From the NCBI GenBank assembly GCA_905397405.1, contig CAJPVJ010000622.1, forward strand, positions 1 to 22,168: a DNA stretch of 22,168 nucleotides, written 5' to 3'. A model generated the notes under the pieces. That model worked only from the letters and a program-made list of their open reading frames with translations. It did no database searches and was not told the origin of the DNA. The DNA is from Oppiella nova (lineage: Eukaryota > Arthropoda > Arachnida > Sarcoptiformes > Oppiidae). Positions 1 through 8,680 of this stretch are shown here, piece by piece. The stretch's first letter is position 1. Each line of letters starts with the position of its first letter. Both the position numbers and the translations under genes were made by a program.

Positions 1-25
1 TTTATTCTAGTTTCTGAATCTGAAG

Positions 26-827
26 TCAGATCTGAAATCCAATTCCGCGTTCAAGAGATATAAGCCAAAAACCGACTGTAGTTTTGCTTGTCCATGAGTG
101 TATATCACATTTATTATCATATTTTTGATTTTGCATAACCTCAGGAGCTATATATCCAATTGTTCCCACATCTGCCGTATGTTTATTAATAGTTAACAAA
201 TGAATAGTTTTGTCGTGAGCTGTAGCCAAACCAAAGTCGCATAACTTTATAAATCTACCGTTCCGTCCGTTCCTATCAATCAATATATTGTCGGGTTTGA
301 GGTCTCTGTGAATGATTTGTGGATTCAATTCATGTAAATATTGAACGCATTCTAAGGTTTCTCGAAATATTTCACACGAAATGAAATACTCGTAGCTATT
401 CATGGGTTCTCCATATTTTCGGTCAAATACTTGTGGTTTGGTATCCAAAATATTTTGGAGACTTTCAGAAAGACACTCCATCTGAATGTAAAAATAATTG
501 AATTCAGACCAACAGTTGTAACATTTGACCACATATTCTGAATCAACTTTTGATAAACATTTGATTTCATTAATAATTTTGTCATATATGTCCGTTTTTG
601 TATCTAAGTATAAATATAACAATAATACATGTATATATCAAAACATAATTTATATGATATGAATACTGTTATTAAAAATCATATTATAAAATAAAACCTG
701 TTAATATTAGTTGTTTGATTGCATAAACTTTTTCAGTATATTTATGTTTAACTTTAAATACTTTCCCAAATCCACCTGAACCTATTTCAACGCGTTCAAT
801 AAATGTGGCTCTAAAATAATTGGCCAT
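26..827 (-). CDS. eIF2-alpha-kinase-like protein kinase, 5' part (two exons, C-lobe missing)
   Basis: Serine/threonine kinase of PEK/GCN2/HRI type by overall look. I infer two exons: 827-698 and 603 down to a stop at 26-28, joined by a 94-nt GT-AG intron (604-697, phase 1). Exon 1, absent from any long ORF, encodes the start MANYFRATF, the glycine loop GSGGFGKV (residues 16-23) and the ATP-binding lysine in YAIKQL (K38). Exon 2 carries the helix-C glutamate in NEIKCL, then IIHRDLKPDN (HRD 142-144), CDFG (166-168) and IAPE (196-198). The phrase YIQMEC resembles the eIF2-alpha-kinase hinge. After the subdomain IX Asp (CDIHS) homology stops and about 20 unrelated residues lead to a stop, so subdomains X-XI are missing. 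Either an exon continues beyond the window edge through an unrecognised donor (GTCGGT inside the tail is a weak candidate) or the gene is truncated. Kinase assignment is sure; the subfamily is likely. Confidence 0.82.
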
Positions 828-1378
828 GTTGAATGTTTTTTCGTTTAATTTTCAGGGTTATTTAAAATTATTTAATTAATTTAAGTAGTTTTGAATTAAT
901 ATAGAGTTTAAAATTCTATTAAATTACTCATTTATTGCTGTTAAACAAAAGTGAAAAAATATATTTTTTAATTTTTAACATTGTCAAAGATATTTATTCA
1001 ATATCTAGAGTTCAATTATTATACTATTATTAATTTTATTTTATATAATTTACAACATGTTTATAATATATTTAAAAATGGCCATTATCATTCAATAAAC
1101 TATTTTATCTCTTTAGTAAAATGATAATTGTCATAGTATTATGAGAGTTTTATGGTTAAGAAATAAATAATGTAATAATATTAAAAATTTTAGCTTATTA
1201 AATAATTTATTATGATTTTTATAGACCAACCAGGAGCAAATGTAATTGTTAGTACCAGTTGACATTTTCAGTGATATCTCCTATACAATAATAGGTTCTT
1301 TTAATCGAAATAGACCAATAGATTATGTTTTGTAGTTTTTACCTATTAAATCATTCTCAACCACTTTATAGAAATTAA
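828..1378. other. AT-rich intergenic spacer, nothing recognised
   Basis: Very AT-rich sequence upstream of the kinase start. It should contain the kinase promoter, but no convincing motif stands out. A less AT-rich patch at about 1222-1330 has no convincing reading frame. Confidence 0.6.
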
Positions 1379-1893
1379 TATTATACAACGTTAAATTTTG
1401 TTGTTTAAAAAATTATTATTTATAAACAAATTCCGTTTTAATTTTGTAATTATTAAATATTATTGTTATTATTATATTACACAATATTATACTTATAAAA
1501 TGTTATTAAACATTAATAAACTATTCTATTGTTTTAGAAAAATAAATATTTTATATAGTTTTAATTCTAATATTTCTACTTTAATAATGTTTTTTGTAAT
1601 ACAATAATAATAAATTTATTTACAAAGTGAGGTGTATATAACTTTGTTACAGATAATTTCATAGTAACATAGTCAAAACTAGGTTATATAAAAATATATT
1701 ATTTTCTAAAACAATATAATAGTTTATTAATGTTGATAACATTTTATAAGTTTAATATTGTATAATATAATTATAAACACAATATTAATAGCTAATAATA
1801 ATAGTAATCTATAAATAATTACAAAATTATACCTCATAACCACGGAATGTGTTTATAATTGATAATTTTGTAAACAACAAAATGCTACGTTTT
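1379..1893. repeat. Foldback (MITE-like) inverted-repeat element
   Basis: The arm at about 1379-1568 matches the reverse complement of about 1683-1893. Paired landmarks include TTTTGTTGTTTA, ATTCCGT, TAATTTTGTAATTATT, CTTATAAAATGTTAT, CATTAATAAACTATT and ATTGTTTTAGAAAA, all in the same order on both arms, with a roughly 110-bp loop. Arms differ by scattered substitutions and short indels, so it is not recent. It has no protein-coding content; a 69-codon plus-strand ORF in the left arm is low-complexity. A non-autonomous foldback DNA transposon is the simplest reading. A clear target-site duplication was not found. Confidence 0.7.
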
Positions 1894-2107
1894 ATACAAT
1901 TACATTCATTACATTAGAAATAAATATTTTTACAATGATCATTATACAATTTGAAAGACCAAGGACCTTTGTCTGAAATACAGATAAATTTAATGCATTT
2001 GATGTCTAAATGTGAATTCATATGTGGTTTGAGTGGGCTTTCAATGAATAATTAGCGATTGTTTAGCACTGTATATAGGAATCACAGAATCCTATTATAA
2101 AACATAC

Positions 2108-2146
2108 TTTTTTAGCTGACGTTTGACCACAACTTCCAGAATCCAT
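2108..2146 (-). pseudogene. Orphan first exon of a lost F-box gene
   Basis: The minus strand reads ATG from 2146 for exactly 13 codons, MDSGSCGQTSAKK, followed by a good donor GTATGT. The first exon of the F-box gene at 2893-4236 is also 13 codons, MDSESGDQKDAKK, ending in phase 0 before GTATGG; 8 of 13 residues match. No F-box exon follows downstream: below this point the sequence is AT-rich and soon enters the foldback repeat. It is therefore best read as the leftover 5' end of a deleted paralogue. It is too short for certainty, but length, phase and donor all agree. Confidence 0.55.
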
Positions 2147-2292
2147 GTCTAAGACTAATGTAAGCAATAATGGTATGAGTGGTGTTTAAAATATATAATT
2201 AATGTTAAATTATTTTAACAAATATAATAAGAATTGTTCTCATATTCTGTATGTCATTCACTGTAAACACATATAACATTGGATTTGTGGAC

Positions 2293-2367
2293 ATAAATGA
2301 TGTGACAATACGTGTGAGTATTATATGAGTGTTTGTATCACTAATGCATGCATTCATCACTAAAGGG
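2293..2367. repeat. 75-bp dispersed repeat, copy 1
   Basis: Identical over 75 bp to 15828-15902 in the same orientation. Weaker similarity continues outward for tens of bases (for example CATTCA.TGTAAAC upstream). It lies about 150 bp upstream of the orphan first exon; copy 2 lies about 260 bp upstream of an intact minus-strand F-box gene, so it may be a duplicated F-box 5' flank rather than a transposon. Confidence 0.85.
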
Positions 2368-2892
2368 CACATAAATTGAATAACAAAAGTAACGTTTTGT
2401 ATGCAATACTTTAGCGCCACTATTGAAACTATTTCTCAAAACTTTTTATATTATTTTTATATTATATCAAAACTTTACAAAACTTTTTTAAAACTTATGT
2501 AATATAATAATTTATCAAGTTTAATTGAAATGATTTCAACACATAAAATACATTAATTTTGTAAATTATTTCATTTATTATAAAACATTTAATAATTTCC
2601 AATTATTATAGAAATTATTTATAAGTTCAGAGAATGTTATGAATTAAAACTTTGAAATACTTTTTGAGTTATTGTTTTAAAGTGTACAGATGTATGTATT
2701 ATTAAGTTTATTAAAAGTATAATTCAGAAATATAGAAAAATATAGTCAAAATCATTTTATTGGGAATCATAATTAACAAAAAAGTATGAAAATGTTATAC
2801 AAGTAATTTGAATAAAAATATTAACACAAGTCTTATCACTGAAAAGTTATCAGTAATTGATTTATCAATAAAATAAAAATTTCAAAAAAATT
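2368..2892. other. AT-rich intergenic spacer with a short A-rich tandem repeat
   Basis: No gene is seen. At about 2875-2908 an 11-bp unit (A-run followed by TTTC) is repeated three times, immediately beyond the stop of the F-box gene that ends at 2893. Confidence 0.6.
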
Positions 2893-4236
2893 TCAAAAAA
2901 ATTTCAAACTTTTAAGTTTTGGTAACTTTTTTACGGATTCCTTGGTTCCGTCCCTTAGTGTAAATAAATGAGTACTCATTTCTAAGGTCTCAAGTCGTGG
3001 TAAATGTGTGTGAATTGAGTCAAAGAATGTCTCATTTATTCCACATTTCGGTGCTCTTAATGTCAAATGTGTTAATCGTTTCAATGGAGACAATGAATTC
3101 GGTGTCAATTCAATGGTGTCGCCAAATTGTGTCAACAGAAATAACTCTAGTCTTCGTAATTGTTTCATACGATTCATTGATTCATACAATTGTCTTAATT
3201 GTGTGGCTATACCATAGCCCAGACATAACTGATATCTCTTGAGTTGTGGCCACTGATTGACAAACTCTTTGCAGTGATAGTCAACGATAGACCGAATGGT
3301 ATTCGCATTGGGAGACAGTGTTTTAATCCTTAGTTCTCGTAATGCTTTCATTTGTGGCAATAGTTTCAATACACGAATATATTCTTCGGGAGGAATGTCT
3401 TTGGGAGGAATGAATTGAATTGATAAACATTTTATGCTATTCTTATAGTAATCAACAAATGCTTGCAATCGCTGCCAATCAGTGTTATTGTAAACGAATC
3501 GAAATTCTGTCAAATTCTTGACTAATATCTCATTGCTTTCGGTGACAATCGCTGACAATAATATGTTAGAATTGAGATATAATTGTCAAACACTTTTATA
3601 AGACTCTGAATGCCTTATAAATACTTTATACCGTGTTTTAGGGACTGATATAGCCGTCAATTGTGAGCCATATTTACACACAATTCTGTCCATTATTTCG
3701 ATGTCAATAGCGGTACTAAAACTGACTTTAATTCTCTTTAAGTGTTTGTATGATTTCAATAGTATTTCAAAAAGTCTTTCCGATTCTTCTGAATCTATTG
3801 TAATATCAATGGATGTAATGTTTGGACAATTGATGACAACTGATACCAATGCCATCCTATATGTGTTCAGAACCTTCTTTTTATCTATTATTCGACACAT
3901 TTCTGGAATCATTTCACTGACAGAGAGGGTATGTCTTCGCGTAAATATAGATCTCATCCACTGTTTGGACAGACATTCATATCTGAAGCTGTCTTTCAGT
4001 GAAAGATAAGACAACACGAGTCCACACAAGTCATCACCGAATCTATCGAACGAGTCTTTTAGATATTCCTCTTGAGTGTCATTCGTCGACATCTTTGCCT
4101 ATAATAATGATAACTTAATCGATGACTAAATGTTTGCATAGTTTTGTACAATAAATGAGAGGTTGTATTGATTGAACACAAAATAACTAAACCATACCTT
4201 TTTTGCATCCTTTTGATCACCACTTTCTGAGTCCAT
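2893..4236 (-). CDS. F-box/LRR-like protein 1, two exons, one in-frame stop
   Basis: Predicted SCF ubiquitin-ligase substrate receptor. Exon 1 is 4236-4198 (MDSESGDQKDAKK); a 99-nt intron (GTATGG...TATAG, 4099-4197, phase 0) joins in frame to exon 2 at 4098, continuing KMSTNDTQEEYLKDSFDRF. The F-box follows (FGDDLCGLVLSYLSLKDSF, then ECLSKQW), then a weak LRR-type body with the family signature IVDYHCKEFV and the terminal phrase LKRLTHLTL. Against its neighbour at 5040-6239 it aligns codon for codon to the end, but TGA at 3586-3588 replaces an Arg codon in KLRQL. No frameshift is present: the frame stays open on both sides. A 42-nt in-frame GT-AG segment (3546-3587 region) includes the stop and has a CTAAC branch-like motif, but it is shorter than any other intron here, so a nonsense mutation is more likely. 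It could be a young pseudogene or make a truncated F-box-only protein. Confidence 0.75.
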
Positions 4237-4283
4237 GTTTTTAATGAACACAATATTTAAATGCCATTTAATAAACACAAACT

Positions 4284-4304
4284 TTATTATTATTATTATT
4301 ATTA
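4284..4304. repeat. (TTA)7 microsatellite
   Basis: Seven perfect TTA units just upstream of the first exon of the F-box gene at 2893-4236. Confidence 0.9.
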
Positions 4305-5039
4305 ATTTAGTCAACCATTTGTTTAGGAGCTTATTATTATGTAATTTTTGTTTATGTGATTCAGTATAAGAAGTATACGTGTAGAATATGCAATGTTATC
4401 AAACTTTGATCAAGGTCAAAGGAATAATCTGTATTATGTTTACTGAAATAAACTTAAAAGTTTGCATCATACCTGGAACTTTTTAAAAGTAACTATTAAC
4501 ATTCAAATAATTGATTTAAATTAGTATATAAATAATTATTGCTTCTATGAACAACAATTTATGAAATGTTGATTAAATGATAATAATTTATTTGTTTTCT
4601 AACCAAATACACCATATGTTATGATTCATAAGTATTTCATTACTTGATTGCAATTTAAATATACAGGTACTGCATTAATACTGATCGCACATACTGTACG
4701 TATACTTAAACATTTAATCAATAATTTACCAGGGCATTATTAATATTTTATATTGGATTTTACAAATTATTACACATAAATAAATGTTAAATATTGTTTT
4801 AATTTTAAATAATCAAATTATGAAAATAAAATTATAATGAATATAATAAAAATGGTTTATTAATTATTAATGGTTAGTAATTTATTAGCTTATAACTTTA
4901 TTAACAATTATGGGTAACAATTGACTCAAAACAAAAATAATTAAAAAATTATATAATAAATGTTACAATTTGTTAATTTACTGTGATTGTACTATCATAA
5001 TTATTTTAACAAATTGAAATGAATATCAATATTATTATT
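4305..5039. other. Intergenic spacer between F-box genes 1 and 2
   Basis: AT-rich, no gene seen. It contains the 5'-flank repeat at 4630-4705. The stretch 4535-4575 resembles 8360-8400, the 5' flank of the third F-box gene. The end (about 5012-5040) matches the 3' flank of the third gene (about 6880-6915), so spacers were duplicated with the genes. Confidence 0.6.
4630..4705. repeat. Duplicated F-box 5'-flank block, copy 1
   Basis: Direct repeat of 6523-6592, sharing AAGTATTTCATTACTT, TTGCAATTTA, ATATACAGGTACTG and GCACATACTGTACGTATAC. Each copy sits upstream of a minus-strand F-box gene. It reads as promoter-proximal sequence carried along in a tandem duplication; any regulatory role is unproven. 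Confidence 0.75.
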
Positions 5040-6239
5040 TCAACAGAAATTAAAACATTTAAGTTTTGGTAACTTTTTGGCCGATTCCTTAATATTGTCG
5101 TTTAATCTAGATTTTGTCATCAGTTTCAATATCTGAATGTATGGTAAATGTGTGTGAATTGAGTCAAAGAATGTCTCATTTAATACACATTTCGGTGCTC
5201 TTAATGTCAAATGTGTTAATCGTTTCAATGGAGACAATGATTTCGGTGACAATTCAATGGTGTCTGTATTGCCATTCAATTCTGTTATCAGTAATAATCT
5301 TAAATTTTGTAAGCGTATCATACGATTCATTGATTCACACAATTGTGTAAATTGTGTGGCAATACCATAGCCCAGACGTAACTGATATCTCTTAAGATGT
5401 GGCCATTGAGTGACAAACTCTTTGCAGTGATAGTCAACGATAGACTGAATGGTATTCGCATTAAAATAAAGTATTGTAATCTTGAGTTCTCGTAATGCTT
5501 TCATTTGTGGCAATAGTTTCAATACACGAATACATTCTTCGGGAGGAATACCTTTAGAGAATCGAATTGAAGCACACTTTAAGCTATTCTTATAGTAATC
5601 CACAAATGCTTGCAATCGCTGCCAATCAGAGTAATTGTAACAGAATCTCAATTTCGTCAGATTCTTGACTAATATTTCATTGTTTTTGGTGACAATCGCT
5701 GACAATAATATGTCTTTATAATCAGGAGATAATTGTCTCAGTTTTGTATAAGTTTCTGAATTACTTTTAAACACTTCATAACCCGATTGTGGAACTGATA
5801 TAGCAGTCAATTGTGAGCCATATTTACACAGAATATTGTTTATTATTGGCAAATTAAGTGTGTTATCAAAGTTGATTGCAATTGTCTTCAAATGTTTGTA
5901 TGATTTCATTAGTATTTCAAATAGTTTTTCCGATTCTTCTGAATCTATTGTAATATCAATGGATGTAATGTTTGGACAATTGATGACCACTGATACCAAT
6001 GCCATCCTATATGTGTTCAGAAGCACCTTATTATCTATTATTCGACACATTTCTGGAATCATTTCACTGACAGAGAGGGTATGTCTTCGTGTGAATACAC
6101 ATCTCTGCCACTGTTTGGACAGACATTCATATCTGAAGCTGTCTTTCAGTGAAAGATAAGACAACACGAGTCCACACAAGTCATCACCGAATCTGTCGAA
6201 AGAGTCTTTTGGATATGCTTGGGCATCTGTGGTATTCAT
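5040..6239 (-). CDS. F-box/LRR-like protein 2
   Basis: Intact 399-residue paralogue and the best template for the family here. Start MNTTDAQAYPKDSFDRF; F-box at about residues 14-50 (FGDDLCGLVLSYLSLKDSF, ECLSKQWQRCVF); then a helical LRR-like body with NCPNITSIDI, YGSQLTAISVP, IVDYHCKEFV and SPLKRLTHLTL. As in plant and animal F-box/LRR proteins, the F-box should bind Skp1 and the repeats a substrate. The ATG lies two bases after an AG that ends CGGCAATAG, which looks like a splice acceptor, so a 5' untranslated exon is likely; a donor-like AAG|GTATTT occurs at about 6366. A phase-0 first exon like that of gene 1 would run straight into TGA, so the ATG at 6239 is kept. Closest to gene 1, with long stretches nearly identical. 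Confidence 0.88.
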   Translation of the reverse strand: MNTTDAQAYPKDSFDRFGDDLCGLVLSYLSLKDSFRYECLSKQWQRCVFTRRHTLSVSEMIPEMCRIIDNKVLLNTYRMALVSVVINCPNITSIDITIDSEESEKLFEILMKSYKHLKTIAINFDNTLNLPIINNILCKYGSQLTAISVPQSGYEVFKSNSETYTKLRQLSPDYKDILLSAIVTKNNEILVKNLTKLRFCYNYSDWQRLQAFVDYYKNSLKCASIRFSKGIPPEECIRVLKLLPQMKALRELKITILYFNANTIQSIVDYHCKEFVTQWPHLKRYQLRLGYGIATQFTQLCESMNRMIRLQNLRLLLITELNGNTDTIELSPKSLSPLKRLTHLTLRAPKCVLNETFFDSIHTHLPYIQILKLMTKSRLNDNIKESAKKLPKLKCFNFC

Positions 6240-6914
6240 ATCTATTGCCGACTTATTTGATAAAAGAAACTTATATTATAATTACATAAACATATAAAAT
6301 AAAAGGAATAATAATAATACGTGTATAATATTGTAATACTGTAATTAGAAAATTATTAATAAATACCTTAGTATTTAGTTATATAATGGTCATGATTCAT
6401 GAAAATATGTTATCACTTCAAATTTGTTATTTAAAATAAATAATAACCATTAATAATATATTTGATACTAATAATTGAATTGTTTATTAAATGCACAACC
6501 ATATTAATAATTTATTATTAATAAGTATTTCATTACTTTATTGCAATTTAGATATACAGGTACTGTACTGATAGCACATACTGTACGTATACATAAAAAT
6601 TATTTAATTAGTCATTAACTATTAATAGAATATTAGTGTTCTGGGTAAGTAATAAATATTTCATATTGAATTTTAGCAAATTAGTATAATTTAATTATAG
6701 AAAATATAATCATGGTAATATCATAAAATGCTTTTATTGTTAACTTTTAAATTAAATGTTATTAAAAATTGTGAGACAGGTTATTATTGACAGTAACTTT
6801 TTTGCTACAACAGAAGTAATTTCACAAATAATATAATAAGTGTTAAAATCAGTTGATTTACTTAAATCATAATTATTTTAAGAAATTGAAATGAATATCA
6901 ATAATATTATAATT
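6240..6914. other. Intergenic spacer between F-box genes 2 and 3
   Basis: AT-rich; no gene seen. Holds the second copy of the 5'-flank block at 6523-6592 and a possible 5' UTR exon donor near 6366. Confidence 0.6.
6523..6592. repeat. Duplicated F-box 5'-flank block, copy 2
   Basis: Matches 4630-4705 with a few substitutions and one short deletion. It lies about 280 bp upstream of the second F-box start. Confidence 0.75.
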
Positions 6915-8144
6915 TCAACAGAATTTAAAATATTTAAGTTTTGGTAACTTCTTGACCGACTCCTCAATACTGGCGTTAAGTTTGAATAAAGTCATGATTT
7001 CTAAGGTCTGAATGTGTGGTAAATGTGAGTGAATTGAGTCAAAGAATCTATCATTTAATACACAATTCTTTAACTGTAACGACAAATGTGTTAACCCTTT
7101 CAATGGAGACAATGATTTCGATGACACATCAACTTTTATCTCTTCAGTGATCATTGAAGTTGTATTCAGTATTAAATCCAGTTTTCGTAAGCCTTTCATA
7201 CGACCCACCGATTCATACAATTGTCTCACTTGTGGTTCAGTTAAGCACATCATAAACAACTGATATCTCTTGAGTTGTGGCCATTGATTGACAAACTCTT
7301 TGCAGTGATAGTCGATAACAGTCTGAATGATATCGGGATTTGTATTAAATGCAAAAATAATTTGAATATTTAGTTCTCGAAGTGCTTTCATTTGTGGCAA
7401 TAGTTTCAATACACGAATGTATTCTTCGGGAGTCGTGTCCTGAAGGTTAAAATAAACTGATAATGACTTTAAACTATTCTTATAGTAATCAACAAATGCT
7501 GTCAATCGCTGCCAATCAGAGTCGCTGTAAAAGAAGTGAAATTCAGTTAAAATCTTAACTAAAATCTCATTGTTTTCGGTGACTATGGCTGACGACAAAC
7601 TATATCCGGAATAACCGGTTAATTGTCTTAATTTTATATAAGACTTTGAATGGGATTTAAACGCTTGAAAACCAGACTTCGGTACAGATATTGCGGTTAA
7701 TAGTGAGCCATATTTGCCGAGAATTCTGTCCACTATTTGCTCATTAATACCGGATTTGAAACTAATGCTAATGTTTCTCAACGAGTGTTTGTGTGAATTG
7801 ATTAGCATTTCAAACACTCTTTCGGTATCTTCTGAATGGATCTCAATATCAATGGATGTAATGTTTGCACACTTTTTGACCACTGATTCCAATGCTTGCA
7901 TATTATGAGTGGGAATCCAATTAACATTTTCTTTTACTCGCGATTTAATCAACACTTTATTACGTTTTCCCACTGAAAGGGTGTGTCTTCGTGTGAATAC
8001 ACACCTCTGCCACTGTTTGGACAGACATTCAAATCGGAAACACTCTTTCAGTGATTGATAAGACAATACGAGTCCACACAAGTCATCACCGAATCTGTCG
8101 AATGAGTTCTTCGGATAATATTCTTCCTCATCTGTGGTCTTCAT
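6915..8144 (-). CDS. F-box/LRR-like protein 3
   Basis: Intact 409-residue member of the same family. MKTTDEEEYYPKNSFDRF is followed by the F-box (FGDDLCGLVLSYQSLKECF, ECLSKQWQRCVF), NITSIDIEIHSED, VIDYHCKEFV and LKGLTHLSL near the C-terminus. It differs from genes 1 and 2 by a longer loop after HTLSV (residues about 57-75) and more substitutions in the LRR-like half, so it is an older duplicate. Two bases before the ATG the sequence TTTGCAATAG resembles a splice acceptor, and CATAAG|GTATTT at 8303-8304 is a plausible donor, giving a 159-nt intron after a 5' untranslated exon. Its upstream flank runs directly into the left inverted repeat of the composite element. Confidence 0.88.
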   Translation of the reverse strand: MKTTDEEEYYPKNSFDRFGDDLCGLVLSYQSLKECFRFECLSKQWQRCVFTRRHTLSVGKRNKVLIKSRVKENVNWIPTHNMQALESVVKKCANITSIDIEIHSEDTERVFEMLINSHKHSLRNISISFKSGINEQIVDRILGKYGSLLTAISVPKSGFQAFKSHSKSYIKLRQLTGYSGYSLSSAIVTENNEILVKILTEFHFFYSDSDWQRLTAFVDYYKNSLKSLSVYFNLQDTTPEEYIRVLKLLPQMKALRELNIQIIFAFNTNPDIIQTVIDYHCKEFVNQWPQLKRYQLFMMCLTEPQVRQLYESVGRMKGLRKLDLILNTTSMITEEIKVDVSSKSLSPLKGLTHLSLQLKNCVLNDRFFDSIHSHLPHIQTLEIMTLFKLNASIEESVKKLPKLKYFKFC

Positions 8145-8401
8145 AACTATTGCAAAGATACTTCATATAAAAAATATATCATTAGATAAATACAATAAAT
8201 ACATAATTTTAAAAGTTAAATTATGATATAAACTAATTTATACTATAACTATATGTTTAGTAATAAATATAGTATAATGCAAGTAAAAATCAAATTTAAA
8301 TACCTTATGAAACGTTGAGTTAAAAGTTGCAATGGATTCAAATATATAATAATAACTATTATTTATTCCTTTCATAAACACATTCATGAAATGCTGATGT
8401 A

Positions 8402-8542
8402 CAGTACTCTTTACTCTACAATATGCGGGTAGGCTTAATGTAAAGCTGACCCTGAACAGAAACTTAACTGCCTTACATGAAATAGGGTAATGCTATTTGA
8501 CACGAATATGCATAACAGTGAACTGTAAAGTTTACAAACTTT
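8402..8542 (+). repeat. Left terminal inverted repeat
   Basis: Matches the reverse complement of 13622-13733. The outermost 25 bases are identical, then the left copy carries about 29 extra bases, and the remaining roughly 80 bases differ at only about three positions. It ends in AAAGTTTACAAACTTT, a near-perfect palindrome. Confidence 0.9.
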
Positions 8543-8680
8543 AAAAATAATGAGTTATTGTTTTGAACCAATGTTTTGATGTCTTAATTGAGTTTCAAAT
8601 ATATTTAAACAAAATCTTCAGTTTAAAGATAGTTCTCAAGGATTTACACCATTTGTCACTCGAAGAGATCCAAACGCTCG

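Noticed and set aside
26-60. Similarity between the kinase tail and F-box gene 6 (shared CAATTCCGCGTTC near 18280)
   Set aside because: Only 13 bases match and the neighbouring sequence does not align; most likely chance.
1398-1607. 69-codon plus-strand ORF
   Set aside because: Low-complexity Tyr/Ile/Asn-rich translation of the AT-rich foldback arm, with no protein-like pattern.
2205-2420. 71-codon minus-strand ORF covering the 75-bp repeat
   Set aside because: Starts at a non-ATG codon, has no recognisable domain, and the copy at 15828-15902 is not part of a comparable frame.
2997-3242. Plus-strand ORFs inside F-box genes (also 5114-5350, 5836-6159, 7714-7908)
   Set aside because: Antisense shadows that recur at the same place in each paralogue because the coding strand is conserved.
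8281-8400. Coding first exon for F-box gene 3 (ATG frame at about 8375 to donor 8304)
   Set aside because: The frame ends in phase 0 and would run into TGA after the acceptor at 8146-8147, so a 5' untranslated exon is more likely.
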